A stretch of 64,000 nt of DNA from Angiostrongylus vasorum (Eukaryota; Nematoda; Chromadorea; Rhabditida; Metastrongylidae), in the NCBI GenBank assembly GCA_018806985.1, contig JADANN010000323.1, positions 16,915-80,914 of the forward strand, written 5' to 3'. A model generated the notes under the pieces. The model did no database searches. It was not told where the DNA came from and was given only the letters and a program-made list of their open reading frames with translations. Below, piece by piece: positions 50,586 through 62,049 of this stretch. Numbering within the stretch: position 1 is the first letter of the stretch; every line of letters starts with the position of its first letter. The position numbers were made by a program, and so were the translations under genes.

Positions 50586-52375
50586 AGAAGCAGTCTGAAA
50601 AAATGCCGTCGGGACTTGTGTGATTACAATGTTCCGCTGTCAGCTCTGATGAACGAAGATGGGATCGTCAAAAGTTCTAGCCATGATATGGAATTAATAG
50701 CGGAAAGATTCTACACCAACCTTTTCCGTTCCACAATCCGTGTCCCGGACCCCTAATATCCCCACTGGAGAAAAAACAACCTGGAATTCTTCCGTCGGAG
50801 GTTCGAGTTGCGATAGAAAGCATGAAAAGAGGCATAGCTCCAGGACCAGACAATGTCACCGCCGATTTCCTTAGAGCTGGAGGCCACCATTTACATGGAC
50901 ATCTCGCAAATCATATGACAGCCTACCTTCAAAAGGGAAAAAATCCCAAACCAGTGGAGGACGTCGTGTACGGCCATCCTGCACAAGAAAGGAAACCGAA
51001 GGGATCTTCGTAACTATCGTCTAATATGCTTGTTGAGTGTACCCTACAAGCTCTTCACGAAGATTATCCTCTTGCGCATATCAAGGACATTCGATGAGGC
51101 GCAACCAGTCCAACAAGCAGGATTTCGGAAAAGATTTTGCTGGTCCACAACCAAACCGTGTCCAGCTTCATCTAAGTTTGTCGGGAATACCACCTGCCTC
51201 TAGTCCTAACCTTTGTCGGCTATGAAAAAGCGTTTGACAGTGTCGAAACGAATGCAATCCTATCAGCGCTCGTCGACCAAGGAGTGGGGACCCGTCCTAT
51301 ATAAGAACTCTGTGCGACTGTTATCGGAACTGCACTACGAAAATACAGCTTTTCCATCGACCTCTTACCATGCCCATAGGAAAAAGGGGTTCGACAGGGC
51401 GACACGATATCGCGAAAGCTGTTCAGTGCCGCACTGCAGTGGATCATGAAGTCACTCGATTGGGATGAGAAAGGCGTGCGTATTGATGGAAAATTCCTAT
51501 CAAACGTTCGTTTTGCCAACGACATTGTCATCTTCTCAAGAAGTACTAGCGAAGCAGAGATGATGATCAACGAGTTCAACGAAGCGGAGAAAAACATTGG
51601 ACTTCGCATAAATCAAAAGAAGACCCAGTTCATGAAAAACCCATGGTGCGAAGGCGGAAAAATTGAATTGGATGGCTCTCTCGTTGCAGAGACCACCTCG
51701 TACGTATACCTTGGGCGATCAATGAACATGGAAAAACAATATGAAGGAGGAAATAGATAGAAGAAGGAGAGCAGTTTGGGCCGCATTCGGGCCTCTCAAA
51801 GAAGCCACCGACCAACTGAAGGACCCGAAAATCCGCGCTCATCCCTTCGATTCTACGGTCCTCCCAGCGCGCTGTTGTGCTGCGGAGACATGGGTTGATA
51901 CTTTAACTACGTCAAGAATGCTTCGCACTACTCACAGAGCGCTTGAGCGATGTCTTCTGGAATATAACCGGCACTCTCAATATCTAGCCGGAATGCGAAG
52001 CTCTGGTCTTCGAAATCTGTCACATCTTCGAGATCCAGGAGAATATACATCAATGGCGATACATAGATGGACCGACCACATAATGAGAAGAACAGACGAC
52101 AGATAGACGAAAAAGAACAGTAGAGTGGTCTCCAAAAGAATGCAAACGTCCCCCTAGGACGACCACCTACACGTTGGGCGGACGTGTTCGTAAACAAAGT
52201 TAATAAGCTGTACCTGCAGCTGCAGTTGTTTTACAGATCACGGTACGAGACTCGCAAGCGATACCATGCTCGAACAAGACCACCACCATGGACCACGATT
52301 GCGAGAGAAAGGAACGAATGGCCTATGTGCTGGGGTCCGCACAGCTCGTGAAGACGGACCGTCCAAGTATCCAAA
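50586..52375 (+). mobile_element. RTE-2 non-LTR retrotransposon, 5' truncated
   Basis: A different RTE subfamily from RTE-1. It lacks the endonuclease and starts just before the reverse transcriptase. Readable blocks: L-S-A-L-M-N-E-D-G-I-V (50640), M-K-R-G-I-A-P-G-P-D-N-V-T-A-D-F (50822), K-S-L-D-W-D-E-K-G-V-R-I-D-G-K-F-L (51449), V-R-F-A-N-D-I-V-I-F-S (51505; catalytic box F-A-D-D is F-A-N-D), S-S-Y/T-S-Y-V-Y-L-G-R-S-M-N-M (51695), and D-S-T-V-L-P-A-R-C-C-A-A-E-T-W (51850). It continues to the A-R-E-R-N-E-W end (52305). The 3' tail 'CTGGGGTCCGCACAGCTCGT' and 'gaagacggaccgtccaagta' is followed by an AT-rich run. Confidence 0.85.
50630..52350 (+). pseudogene. RTE-2 reverse transcriptase, broken
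   Basis: Several frameshifts (near 50755, 51010, 51230 and 51740) and the Asp-to-Asn change in the Y/F-A-D-D box make this copy inactive. The longest intact frames are 51446-51760 and 51741-52106. Confidence 0.8.
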
Positions 52376-52397
52376 TAGTATTACATTACATATATTA

Positions 52398-52738
52398 TAT
52401 TTATTTTATACGACCCGTCTTCACGTCTACCGTGCGGATCCCAGTACTTCTCACATTCGATTCGTTTCCTTGCATCCATTATCCACGAAGATCATCCAAC
52501 TTTTACGTGTGGCTTTGGTTACTGCTTAAGGATTTTCATTTCATCTTGAATGTCGTAGAATGCTGGTCCTCAGATAACCGGACTAGAGTGTTCCCAGTTA
52601 TATTGCAGAAACTGATTTTTTCCAAGACAAGTGCGATACCAATTTCTCGACCCTGGAGGGATGAGAGGTTTGGTTGGCCGGGTGCGGCACCGAACTTGCA
52701 CCGATGACGGACATCATTACCATTGTGCCACCCGCCAC
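52398..52738 (-). mobile_element. SINE-C, full length reference copy
   Basis: Inverted: the tail 'CGACCCGTCTTCACGTCTAC' and 'CGTGCGGATCCCAGTACTTC' at the left, 'CATCTTGAATGTCGTAGAAT' in the middle and the head at the right. Read on the minus strand, the head is 'GGCGGGTGGCACAATGGTAA' and 'TGATGTCCGTCATCGGTGCA', with box B-like 'GCAAGTTCGGTGCCG'. Tail to tail with RTE-2. Confidence 0.85.
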
Positions 52739-52739
52739 C

Positions 52740-55700
52740 TACTATTCATAAAACGGTGACCAAACACAACCCCTTTGAGTGCCAACAATGTTGTATTCTA
52801 CTAACACCTAATGTTGTAGAGGGATGAAGCATATTGCTCTTCATTCGTTTTTTTTCTTTCGAAATGTTGCTGAGGAAATGAAGCTGAGAGGAAGTATTCC
52901 GATCAGATATGGTATTACCTGCTGGTTCTGTTGCAGTTCCCAATCTCATGACTCAAAAACCGAAATGGATCAGAGTCTACTCAAGCAAATCCCTGAAGAT
53001 AATCTCACCAGTCATACTCCATAAGACATTCTTCAAAAACTCTCTTCTACGACCATTGTGATTCTGAAATTAAAGCAACATGAAGCGTTTCTGTTAAATC
53101 TCACTTCTTCTTCTCACTTCTTCGTTTCTTTACAATTTTCCCCTTCGTGTTTTTTTTTCCGTCTTTTATTTCAGTTGAAAATTTTCTAAGCTAACGCTTC
53201 ATGACCTTTTCAAAACAATACCTTCCTTTCGCTTTAACAATAAATTCCGTGCTTATGTGACACTACTTCTAATTGCTAGCTATCAAAAACGTGTCAGGCA
53301 GTACAGATACGTTAAATGTATGAAAGGTCGTATCTTGCGTTATATGGAAAAGAAGACTAAAACATTCTGATAGACAGCAGCATAGACGTTGAAAGAAAGG
53401 TGTGAAGGTGGGAAAACACCTTGCGAGCAAACCGGCCATCGGATGGTCGCGAGCAATGTAGCAAATGGACGTCCTCATAAGTATTTGGTACGAAAAAAAG
53501 ACCATTTAGCAACCGGATACAAAAAAACAACTCTGTAATTTTTTCTGTAACGATTACTCGGTGATGCAAATGCATTAGAGGACGCACAAGAAAAGGGAAA
53601 ATGCACACTGCCCCGATGAGTTCTGCATTACCAAGACATTACTAGTGATAAGTACCGATGCTAAGAAGCTTGATCTAATAGAAAGTGAATGTGTACTTCC
53701 TTTACAACTAGGAACGACGCCGATGCTGTGAAGACGTACTTCACGACTGGTCCCGACAGAATAACACACTATGGTGTATCCCCTGATTGAAGAACATGAT
53801 CATGTAAAGCCAGAAATAGCAATCGAGGAAAGTCATCCTCTGTTTTCGCCATTTAGTTAACATCGTAAGGTTCTGTCAACAAAGGAACTGAAACTGTTGA
53901 AAGACACATTTTCCGACGACAATGTAGTCAAAAACCAAGAGCTATTTTTTACATTACAGAACAGTATAGGTCGGGAAGAAGTCAATTTTGCATCAGGATT
54001 GCTCCTGTGACGTATCAAAGACCACGCTGAAAGAAGATGACGAGCCACCGCTGACGTTTGACGATAATGGATGAAGTCGCAGTCATCAGCATAAATCAGG
54101 CATGCAGAAAACGCCGCATGGCGAATTCTCGGGATCTGAATGGCTTCGCTTCGGATGAATGCTCGTACAAGAATTCTGCTTCATTGCTTGGGAAATTCAG
54201 TGGCTCATAGCAGGGACGTACAACTAGATTTCGGGGATTTTGCGAAACGATCTTCTGCTTTTCCAGCATGAATCCCTGAGGAATAAGTCAATGGTCGACG
54301 TAGAGACGAACCAAGTTCAAAGCAGAACACCAAATGATAAATTCCTGATATGGCCAATAACGGCTAAATGGCTTAAGAGAAGAAAGAGTCAAATTTTTGA
54401 GAAAAAAATACGTGCCTAAATTTTGCACTACGTTCTTCAAGCCTTGCAAAGATTTTTTAAAACGTGGCAAATGAATGGAATTTCGATGGCCTATTAGTTC
54501 GATGAACGAAAGTAGACAAGATGATTGTAGATCTCCCAATTATGGTTTATTTCCCCTAACATCCACTGGTCGCCTAATACCCACTCGATAGCTCTGGCAG
54601 GAAATTGTCACTGCCGTGTCCTGCGTCCCATATCAATCGAAGAATTTCCACAAAAAAAGTTAACACGCTCATAGTTTTTATTACTGAACAGTTTCCGAAT
54701 ACAGCCACTTAGCTCAAAAATAATGGAATCTGTCTATGAGTTAGAACAAGTACGAAAAAGAAAACGACTGACGGAGAAAGGGACACAGAAAGAGAAAGAG
54801 AAAAAGGAAGGAACTAGAGAATCTGAAAGCGTGTGACATAACAAATTCGAAGAACAAAGATATCGAAGAGTCAGAACCGGTGTTGCATGAAAGACGAAAA
54901 ATCTACGCCGCATGACCAGTTCTGAAGAATAAGCTTTCACTTTGCAGCTTCACTTACATGACAATTAAGATCACCATGTAATATTTCCATAAACATGGAA
55001 GGAGTAGAGAATAAATCCGCAAATTCTTTTCAGTTATCCTTAACAAAATTTAGGCGAATGGTCTATGGAAAACAGGAATCATGAATAGAACTACGGTAAT
55101 TCTTCTAGGTAGAAGCCAGTTTCTTTTTTCTTTTGCCTCTATTCCAGCAATTTTTCTATTAGTGTAATAGTTGCATTTCTCAAAACCTCGTGAACGATCG
55201 ATAGATTTTGCCACCTATTATTTCCATTGTGATTTAATCTTATTTGCTGATTCCCTACAAGAAAAATATTTGATAAGTTACGATTTCTGAAAATCAGTAT
55301 AGGACGATTTAACGCATGAGTAGCGCTTCGTAGTTTTTTCGTATTCAAAGTACTAGTTATACTACGGGAATCGGGCTGTAACATCGTCTTCAGTCGGTTG
55401 CTGAACAAATGGCTGGAATCGCTGTCACTCACTAGAAGAATACTAGTGTCGTTGCAGAAAACGTCCTTGCGAACCAGAAGGACCTATTCCTGAACGTGAT
55501 GAAGTCTTCGGAACACCAAAGCGCTGGTACTTATCGCAGAATCCCAAAGAAAACCACGTTCCAGCATAATCAGTACATCAATAAAAAAGAGGGTGACAAT
55601 AGGTTCTCAGGGCACAGCCGAAGCAATACACCAACACTACCATCTCAACGGACGGAAATTACAAGAACCTGAAAAAATAGGGTGTTTGAGCCATCATGAC

Positions 55701-56730
55701 ATATGTGGATGAACCAATTTAAATAATGAAGCAGCGGTTGGCTAAATATAGGTCAATGACAAACAAAACAAATATAAACAAATTCTCGAAACTTGCACAA
55801 TCATGTCATTGTAGCGATACAAGGAAAGACTGTGGAACGCGGGAAAATATGCACATGAATAAACATATAGACACAAGTACAAACACACATCCGTATATAC
55901 ATATATACGTACACACATACCACTGCTAGCTGTCGTAACTACACCCATAGCCCCGAACTCAGAAATTCTCAATAGATTGAAGAAGAGTGAATACATGATA
56001 GCACTATCGATGATACAACAATAAATAGCATTTACATTAACATGTAAAACCGTGAACATCAACAGGATGATCACCATTTCCATTAGTTCAGCTTACAATT
56101 CAGTGCTGATACGTCAGCAATCCGGTACTTTGTGGTTTTTGTTACAGTCTCGCCTAAGAAACGAGCAGTTTCGATGTGCTCGTAGTAAAAAATTTCCGGC
56201 AACACGATTACGATCACGATATTCCTCTGTCTTCATGGATAGTTGTAGACGCGCCATATCCCTCATTCAATTCCCATTTTAGTGTTTTCTGTCATTTGAA
56301 CATTTTCGTTCCCCCAAACTCTGAAGAAACGCAGAAAAAAAAGAAACGATGACAGCCAAAACAACGGCAATTCATGGTATTTCTTTACTCCCCGATCTAT
56401 AGGACGATCAAGACTATAAGCGTTAAATTCATGTTAAGCGATTACGAGACAGACACCAACTTGTAGTGTTATGCATTGCCATCATCAACGAATGGTTTTT
56501 ATTCGTTGCTTGTCCAGTGAATTATTAAAATACCAAAGAATGAAACCAACTGAATGGATGGCTTAAGCAGAGACGCTAAGTTGAGTTCTAGTATAAACAT
56601 ACATCAATTTCACGAAATTCAATCACGAGCGGTTCACATTCAAATCGTGAGTTGTCTTCTAAGACGATTGTATGAGAGGACATTTTGCCGTTAATCGGTA
56701 GTATTTCACTAAACAGACTTTCACTTAACC
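52740..56730. other. Unassigned; possible decayed coding at 53.7-54.6 kb
   Basis: No confident gene. The interval 53860-54560 shows several medium open stretches on the plus strand in changing frames (for example I-N-Q-A-C-R-K-R-R-M-A-N-S-R-D-L-N-G and K-P-C-K-D-F-L-K-R), which may be a decayed transposon or pseudogene that I cannot name. A GA-rich patch is at 54755-54815. A possible terminal exon after a TTCTGTTGCAG acceptor lies at about 52935-53025 (+), ending L-T-S-H-T-P and TAA, with an AATAAA at about 53240. Confidence 0.3.
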
Positions 56731-56734
56731 TGGG

Positions 56735-56900
56735 CGTTAATAATCAACAACTTCCTTTGAATTGTTCAGCTTACACGAGGTTGTTATAGAACTTTTTACT
56801 GGGAAACGTTTTAACGTCATCGCCTTTCTCAGAGCTGATAGTACGAGTCGATGATTCACAGTGGTTCATACTCTCGATTCGATTAATAACAGAAGATCCT
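56735..56900 (-). mobile_element. Penelope terminal-repeat fragment
   Basis: Shares with the 23589-23807 palindrome arms the order 'gttcagcttacacgaggttg', 'gggaaacgttttaacgtcat', 'cgcctttctcagagctgata' (compare 'TTGAGCTTACATGAGGTTGA', 'ggccaacgtctcgacgtctt', 'cgtcttcatcagagccgatg'). Single arm, decayed. Confidence 0.5.
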
Positions 56901-56937
56901 ACTGATAGAGCTCTACGGATTCTTGTGGTTGTATTTC

Positions 56938-57185
56938 ACATAAACAGCTTCCGCTTAGCTGGGTTCAATGCCGACTTGTGTTCCCCAGATCATCACCGTT
57001 CACGGCTGCACGCTGCTGGCAACGGTAGGGTAAGAAAACTAGCTGAAAGAAAAAGGAATGCAAGGGCCTCGATGGTGCAGTGGACAACACGTGAGCGTCG
57101 GAAAAAGGTAATCAGGTGTTCGAAGTCCAACTGAGGTTCCGAGTCTTGATCACATCTCAGCATCTTTGTGGTTATCCGATAGTTC
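56938..57185 (+). mobile_element. SINE-B, old copy with clear tRNA-like core
   Basis: 'AGCTGGGTTCAATGCCGACT', 'CTAGCTGAAAGAAAAAGGAA', 'GATGGTGCAGTGGACAACAC' (box A), 'CAGGTGTTCGAAGTCCAACT' (box B) and 'ATCTCAGCATCTTTGTGGTT'. This divergent copy shows the pol III boxes best and supports a tRNA origin for SINE-B. Confidence 0.75.
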
Positions 57186-57189
57186 TACA

Positions 57190-58600
57190 GGAAAGTATTC
57201 TGAAACACTGAGCGTATACAATGAGAAATATAGAAGCCATGTGTATGTGCTTCTACATCTGGTTCGAAGCAGAAACAGCTATTATTCATAGATCGTGTTT
57301 ACAAACGGACTCGCTCGAATCCTTTCTCCGTGCTTGCTAGCTCTGTCGATGAGAAAACGCTGTAAAATGCCATCCTACACACTAAAGATGTCTCCAATTA
57401 TACCCGGTCTCTTGTTGGCCGTCATTTTCATCGAAAACCCCGGAAACAATCTCGATTTCCATGTCAAAAAGTAATAAAAGAAGAAAAAAAGTACCATAAG
57501 AGGGAGAGAGAGCGTAAAACGTCTGGAACCGTAAAGAAGAAAAAAAATAGCGCAAGGTTTCAGAAAGAAATGAAACCATTGATGTAAGTGAAATCAAACG
57601 AGAGACTTCATTAAGAATGCAAAGAAAGGACCAAATTTTCGAAAAAATATGGCGCTACTCAGTTAGACGTTGACAGCGCTTGCCGATTTCTCGCGGTAGA
57701 TTCCACTGAGATTGAAAGGCAATTTCTCTACATAAGAAATGGTTTCGTATCATATAATTACGAACATACAGCGTTCAATTACAGTAAATTAAGGGTTTTT
57801 CGTAAGCAAGACTATTGGATTCCGCAAGTGTTTTCGATTTCGTCATTTTTTTACTTTCATTCAAGCACCTGCATAGCTGCCAGAGTGTTAGAGCAGTTGT
57901 TGCGAGTGGAGAGCAACTCATCAGGAAGAAGGGAGCGATAAGCTCAAACAGCAGCAGCCCACAGCCAACACCCTAACTTGCATCGATCGTCGACCGTCGA
58001 CCGAGTAGTAGTAAGTATAATAGTAAGTATCTGTGGTATCGATTCACGAAAAAGAACATATAGTGTATATCTGTATCATTGTCGGACTATAATGTTGAAA
58101 ATATAGGTGAATTTGAAGAAAATCGTTGAGGAAGAGGCAAACACGAAAAACGAACGAAGCCTGTAATGTAATCTCACTGATCGTTTTCCGCGTAAACTGG
58201 CACATTACGTTGAAGCCAACAGAGTGATTTACAATAAAATGAAATCATAAAGACACTATGAAATTGCACTACGGTAGTAGGGGAGCTACAGAAAGACACA
58301 TACAAAATGTATCTGTTCTCATGGGTACGATAAGAAACTGGTGAAAACACTAATAACATCTACCAATTCAGTAAGACGAGAGCGAGGAATCATTTGATGA
58401 TATGCTTTTGCAGAGAAGCAACACACTAGAAAATGTCTCTGACTTTTCTACTTACTTTTCTACGTCACATATGTTTCGCTAGTTCTCTATTATTCCATCA
58501 CGCATCGATACACATAGCTACCTAAGCGCAACATGATAATACAGACCATAAAAAACGTATATACACATTTATACACATAGAAAGATGAGCATAGATACGT
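57190..58600. other. No assigned feature
   Basis: A CAG/CAC-rich patch at 57940-57975 followed by AGTAGTAGTAAGTA donor-like motifs (58004-58030) could be the end of a non-coding first exon on the plus strand, but no partner exon is visible. Confidence 0.3.
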
Positions 58601-58611
58601 TCAAAACAGTA

Positions 58612-58655
58612 CAGATATACAAGCATATACATATATACATAACATATACATATAT

Positions 58656-58696
<41 letters not shown>
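58612..58696. repeat. AT-rich compound microsatellite
   Basis: ATACATAT units passing into (AT)n. Confidence 0.9.
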
Positions 58697-58700
<4 letters not shown>

Positions 58701-59339
58701 TAAATGCATACAGGAATGACGAAGGCCTTGTGTTTTGCTTTTCATGCAAATCCCATCAAATCTCATTTTCTCCCAGCTAGACTAACTTCCCCTTACTTGC
58801 CTGGATACTTGGATGGTCCGTCTTCACTACTTTCCCTCACTAGGTATCTTTATTCAAGAAACTCAACAGAAATACTTCTTTGCTAGATAGGCGCGCAATT
58901 CTTTTTCCTTCTAGACATCTGTTCATTAGATTCGACTAGTTTAAAAGTTTAGTTTACTCTTAAATATTGTGTTTTCTCTTCATAACTGTGGAACGATTTA
59001 ATCGACATATTGAACGAAGGAAAACAAAATGAAACCACAGTTTGATGATTTCTTTTCTTAACTTGAGCCAATGCAGTAAACATATGATATAAGAGTTTAA
59101 GGAACAAAACATATTTTCGGTTGAAGAAAACCAGAAAGAGAAACTGGAAATCACCCAGTGGTGATAATATCGACGAACAGTTCACCACAGTGATCAGTGA
59201 TGTTGGCATAAAATCATGGCACATACGTAGGGCGTAGGAATGACTACTGGACACATGAAAACAAGTGTGGCGATGACAGAATCGGAAAAACACCGCACTA
59301 ACGGAGAGTTCCGACAAAATCAACAGGGTCGGCGATCTT

Positions 59340-59700
59340 GTGATTCAGATGCAACAAAAGAAAGCGGGTGGTCGCCGGGCGGCACAGCGCGGACGGCCGC
59401 TTTGCCGGAGGCGCGAAGGCGCGGAGTCCTGGGCACAGCAGCTGGCGGCCGGCCGGCCGGCCGCGACGGTGCCGACGGGGGCCGGACGAGTGGGCCGACG
59501 GCGGCGATCGATCGCCGGCTTCGACGGACGGCGCCGAGCCCGCCACCTCCCACATCGGCCACCACCACAGCCACCACCATGCTCTGATCTCTCTCACAAG
59601 CGTATCGCCCCGACCCAACACGAATCTCCGTGGAGCAGCCGTCAGCTTCAGCGCGACTCTCTGCAACGGTGGAACTCACCTCAACCGCTGACGGCTTCGG
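59340..59700. other. GC- and CpG-rich island
   Basis: A sharp rise in GC compared with the AT-rich surroundings, with a (CCGG)n core near 59450-59470 ('GGCCGGCCGGCCGGCCGCGA') and many CpG. Several frames are open on both strands simply because stops are rare in GC-rich DNA. On the minus strand a donor-like GTTGAG|GTGAGT lies at 59677. Could be a first exon/promoter of an unseen gene, or foreign or chimeric sequence. Confidence 0.5.
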
Positions 59701-59786
59701 ATAGAGTGAAGGACGTCCGGATTACTGCCGCCTACGACACCCAACGGAACTCGAATGTCAGGTTGTTCTGCGCCCATTACCTAGGT

Positions 59787-60050
59787 TCACGGCTGTTGTC
59801 CGCGAAACTCAATTAGGGCACAAGTACACTGATTACATTCTGATTTGTCGTATCTGGCAACGACAATGTTCGCATTATTTATCTCCACCCTGTAACACCT
59901 ATCTCTTTCGACTGAATTATTCAGTAGAATGTGTTTTAAGTTCTGCGACAATGCTTCGTGTTCTTGCAATTTTTTTGCCTCTATACCTAAGTAGTTCCTC
60001 TCGAATGTGAACTTAGTGTTTTCTGTGTGCTCAGATAGAAACACTGCTAC
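59787..60050 (-). CDS. Open frame next to an RTE-1 relic, unassigned
   Basis: From a possible acceptor (TTATTGGTAGCAG, about 60041) the frame is open for about 84 codons: F-L-S-E-H-T-E-N-T-K-F-T-F-E-R-N-Y-L-G-I, then L-S-Q-N-L-K-H-I-L-L-N-N-S-V-E-R, C-Y-R-V-E-I-N-N-A-N-I-V-V-A-R-Y and C-N-Q-C-T-C-A-L-I-E-F to TGA. The alternation of helix-like and strand-like blocks vaguely recalls an SEA-type extracellular domain, but this is only an impression. A longer frame reading into 60149 is LINE tail sequence. Confidence 0.22.
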   Translation of the reverse strand, partial: VAVFLSEHTENTKFTFERNYLGIEAKKLQEHEALSQNLKHILLNNSVERDRCYRVEINNANIVVARYDKSECNQCTCALIEFRGQQP

Positions 60051-60054
60051 CAAT

Positions 60055-60540
60055 AACAACTCATCATCTGTATCACCTGTCGTCCCGCTGAGAGTCGAGT
60101 GACTCGAGCGGGTGTCAGTAAGCTTTCCATTTCTCCCTGTCGCGTGCAAGAGTAACCCAGCGGGTTCTGCGCGCTCTAAGGACTCATTGAGAAATATAGC
60201 TTTCTTTTAGGGTTTTCATGAAGAACTCTGGTAATCGAGTCGTTGCTCTACCTGCTCTGCCTTTGACATCCCTTCGAATCCATTCACTAATGGCTCTAGT
60301 CCATCGGTTATCGTTCATACGCATTACGTATCCGCACCACCTTTGAAAATTTGACGTGTAGAACGGCGGTGATTTTTGATCGTTGACGTAGGTCCGAGCT
60401 TCCAATCCCTTCCCTCACTTGCGTGATACGGGTTACTCCGAGCATCGTCCTTTGGACTGCGCCTTAAATAACGCTGAGTGATCTTTCATCCTGGTTATTT
60501 AGCGACCATGTTTCCGACGCATACTAACAACGTATAGCAA
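60055..60540 (-). mobile_element. RTE-1 C-terminal/3'-end fragment
   Basis: Minus strand: Y-A-S-E-T-W-S-L-N-N-Q-D-E-R-S (about 60535), T-M-L-G-V-T-R-I-T-Q-V-R-E-G-I (about 60440), D-L-R-Q-R-S-K-I, R-W-C-G-Y-V-M-R-M-N-D-N-R-W-T-R-A-I (about 60330), then the S-T-L-S-G-T-T-G-D-T-D-D tail. This is exactly the block deleted from RTE-1 at 29470 plus the 3' end. Short 5'-truncated insertion with frameshifts. Confidence 0.8.
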
Positions 60541-60954
60541 TTTATACTAACCAAGAATCTAAACTAGTCGTGTGGAACCGAAATTGCTGATAAGGTGTTC
60601 ATTATCAATTGCATTGTCGGTGGATGGTGACCTTAATGTTACATGCGCAGATCATTATGACTTTAGTTTGTTGAAGCAATCCTGGATACTTCTATATAGC
60701 ACTGGGGAACTGAAGAAATTGTTCAGCAAGGTAAATGCTTTGCACTTTTTAAATCGTCAGACTGAACCCTTATTTGTGGGTAGCTGACAAGCACGTTATA
60801 TGGCAGAAGGCGTTCACCGTCACCTGCGATAAGTCCTTTCGAGATGGTTTTGTTTCGACTTTTATTTCTAGTCTTTCCTATCGACTTCGTTCTGTTAATA
60901 ATTGAAAAACAGTGTGCAAGCCTTTTGTGTTGCATATTCACAAGAGTATTTACT

Positions 60955-61095
60955 GCATAGCACATGAGTCTCAGGAAAGGATAATCGCGGGTTTGAGGCT
61001 CACCTGAGGTTTCGAATTTTGCACATATCTCTTCATCCTTGTCGCTGTATTTCACATTATACCTTGCTATGAAAGAAGAATAGAAAGTAAATAAA
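60955..61095 (+). mobile_element. SINE-B fragment
   Basis: 'AAAGGATAATCGCGGGTTTG' (box B region), 'TTTCGAATTTTGCACATATC' and the tail 'TATACCTTGCTATGAAAGAA'. The head is missing. Confidence 0.55.
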
Positions 61096-61744
61096 AGTTA
61101 AAACAAAGCGTTTGTTATCCATTGTTCTAAGTGTGTCATTGCCACTATTTGGGACGAAGAGCACGAATCCACTGTTAGGTGTCGTTTACGAGCTATCAAA
61201 TTTCTCGGTTTTTAGAAACACAACTGCTATGTTTTTTGGTTAGACGGTTATCACCTGACTTCTCTTTTACTGAAAAAGAAGCGAAATGATTTTTTTTCCA
61301 AGACTTGTAATGCCTTAAAAGACTTGGATATTTGCTAATCTGGATGGCTTCCCGTGTTTTGATGCTTGGTCAGCTTTCTTCCCAAGAAATAAGTGCGATG
61401 GAGTTCTGAAGTCGTCATAAGAAGCAGCTGTCATTTCTTATTGACGGCGTGTTGTTTGCTATTTTTAAAATAGCCGTTTCTAAATTAGTTTAAGAACGAT
61501 GAATTATTAGGGAGTTCTACTTTTAACTGGATTTTACATGGAAATGAGAACTCTTTCTGAGCTTGGACGACCCCTATCATGTACGAAACTGCTTTCTGTA
61601 GTCGCAGTTCGAGACTCTGAAAAAGCATCGATGAGAAATACGATAGAAGATATGAGAAAAAAATAAATATTAGTGTATTTTTTTATTTCATTTTATCTAT
61701 ATGGCCCAACATGAAATGTTTTGCTAATATCAGTACTACCATAA

Positions 61745-62040
61745 CTCGCCTGAATTCTCGCACCCGTCACCTCGAAGGTGTTTGGATTTCGGTGTAAATT
61801 CGGTTGCCATTTGAGGAGTTTATGTCTTTCACGGATGTCGTTAAATGTTGATCAAATTTATTCTCCCTGAAATACTGTGCTACTTTCAATCGGGTGTCTC
61901 TCTTGGCCTGCCTTTGTTGATCCGAAGTTTTTCCCAGACACGTTTGTTACCAGATCGCCTGCCATAAGGGAAGGAGAGCTTGATTGACTGAGTCTGGAGT
62001 TGAACCAGAGGCCATGCACGTATTTTATGGTAACTATAAT
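61745..62040 (-). mobile_element. SINE-C, decayed
   Basis: 'GGATGTCGTTAAATGTTGAT' (compare GAATGTCGTAGAATGCTGGT), 'cctgaaatactgtgctactt' and the box B side 'GGAGTTGAACCAGAGGC' keep the family order with many substitutions. Confidence 0.4.
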
Positions 62041-62049
62041 CACAGCACA

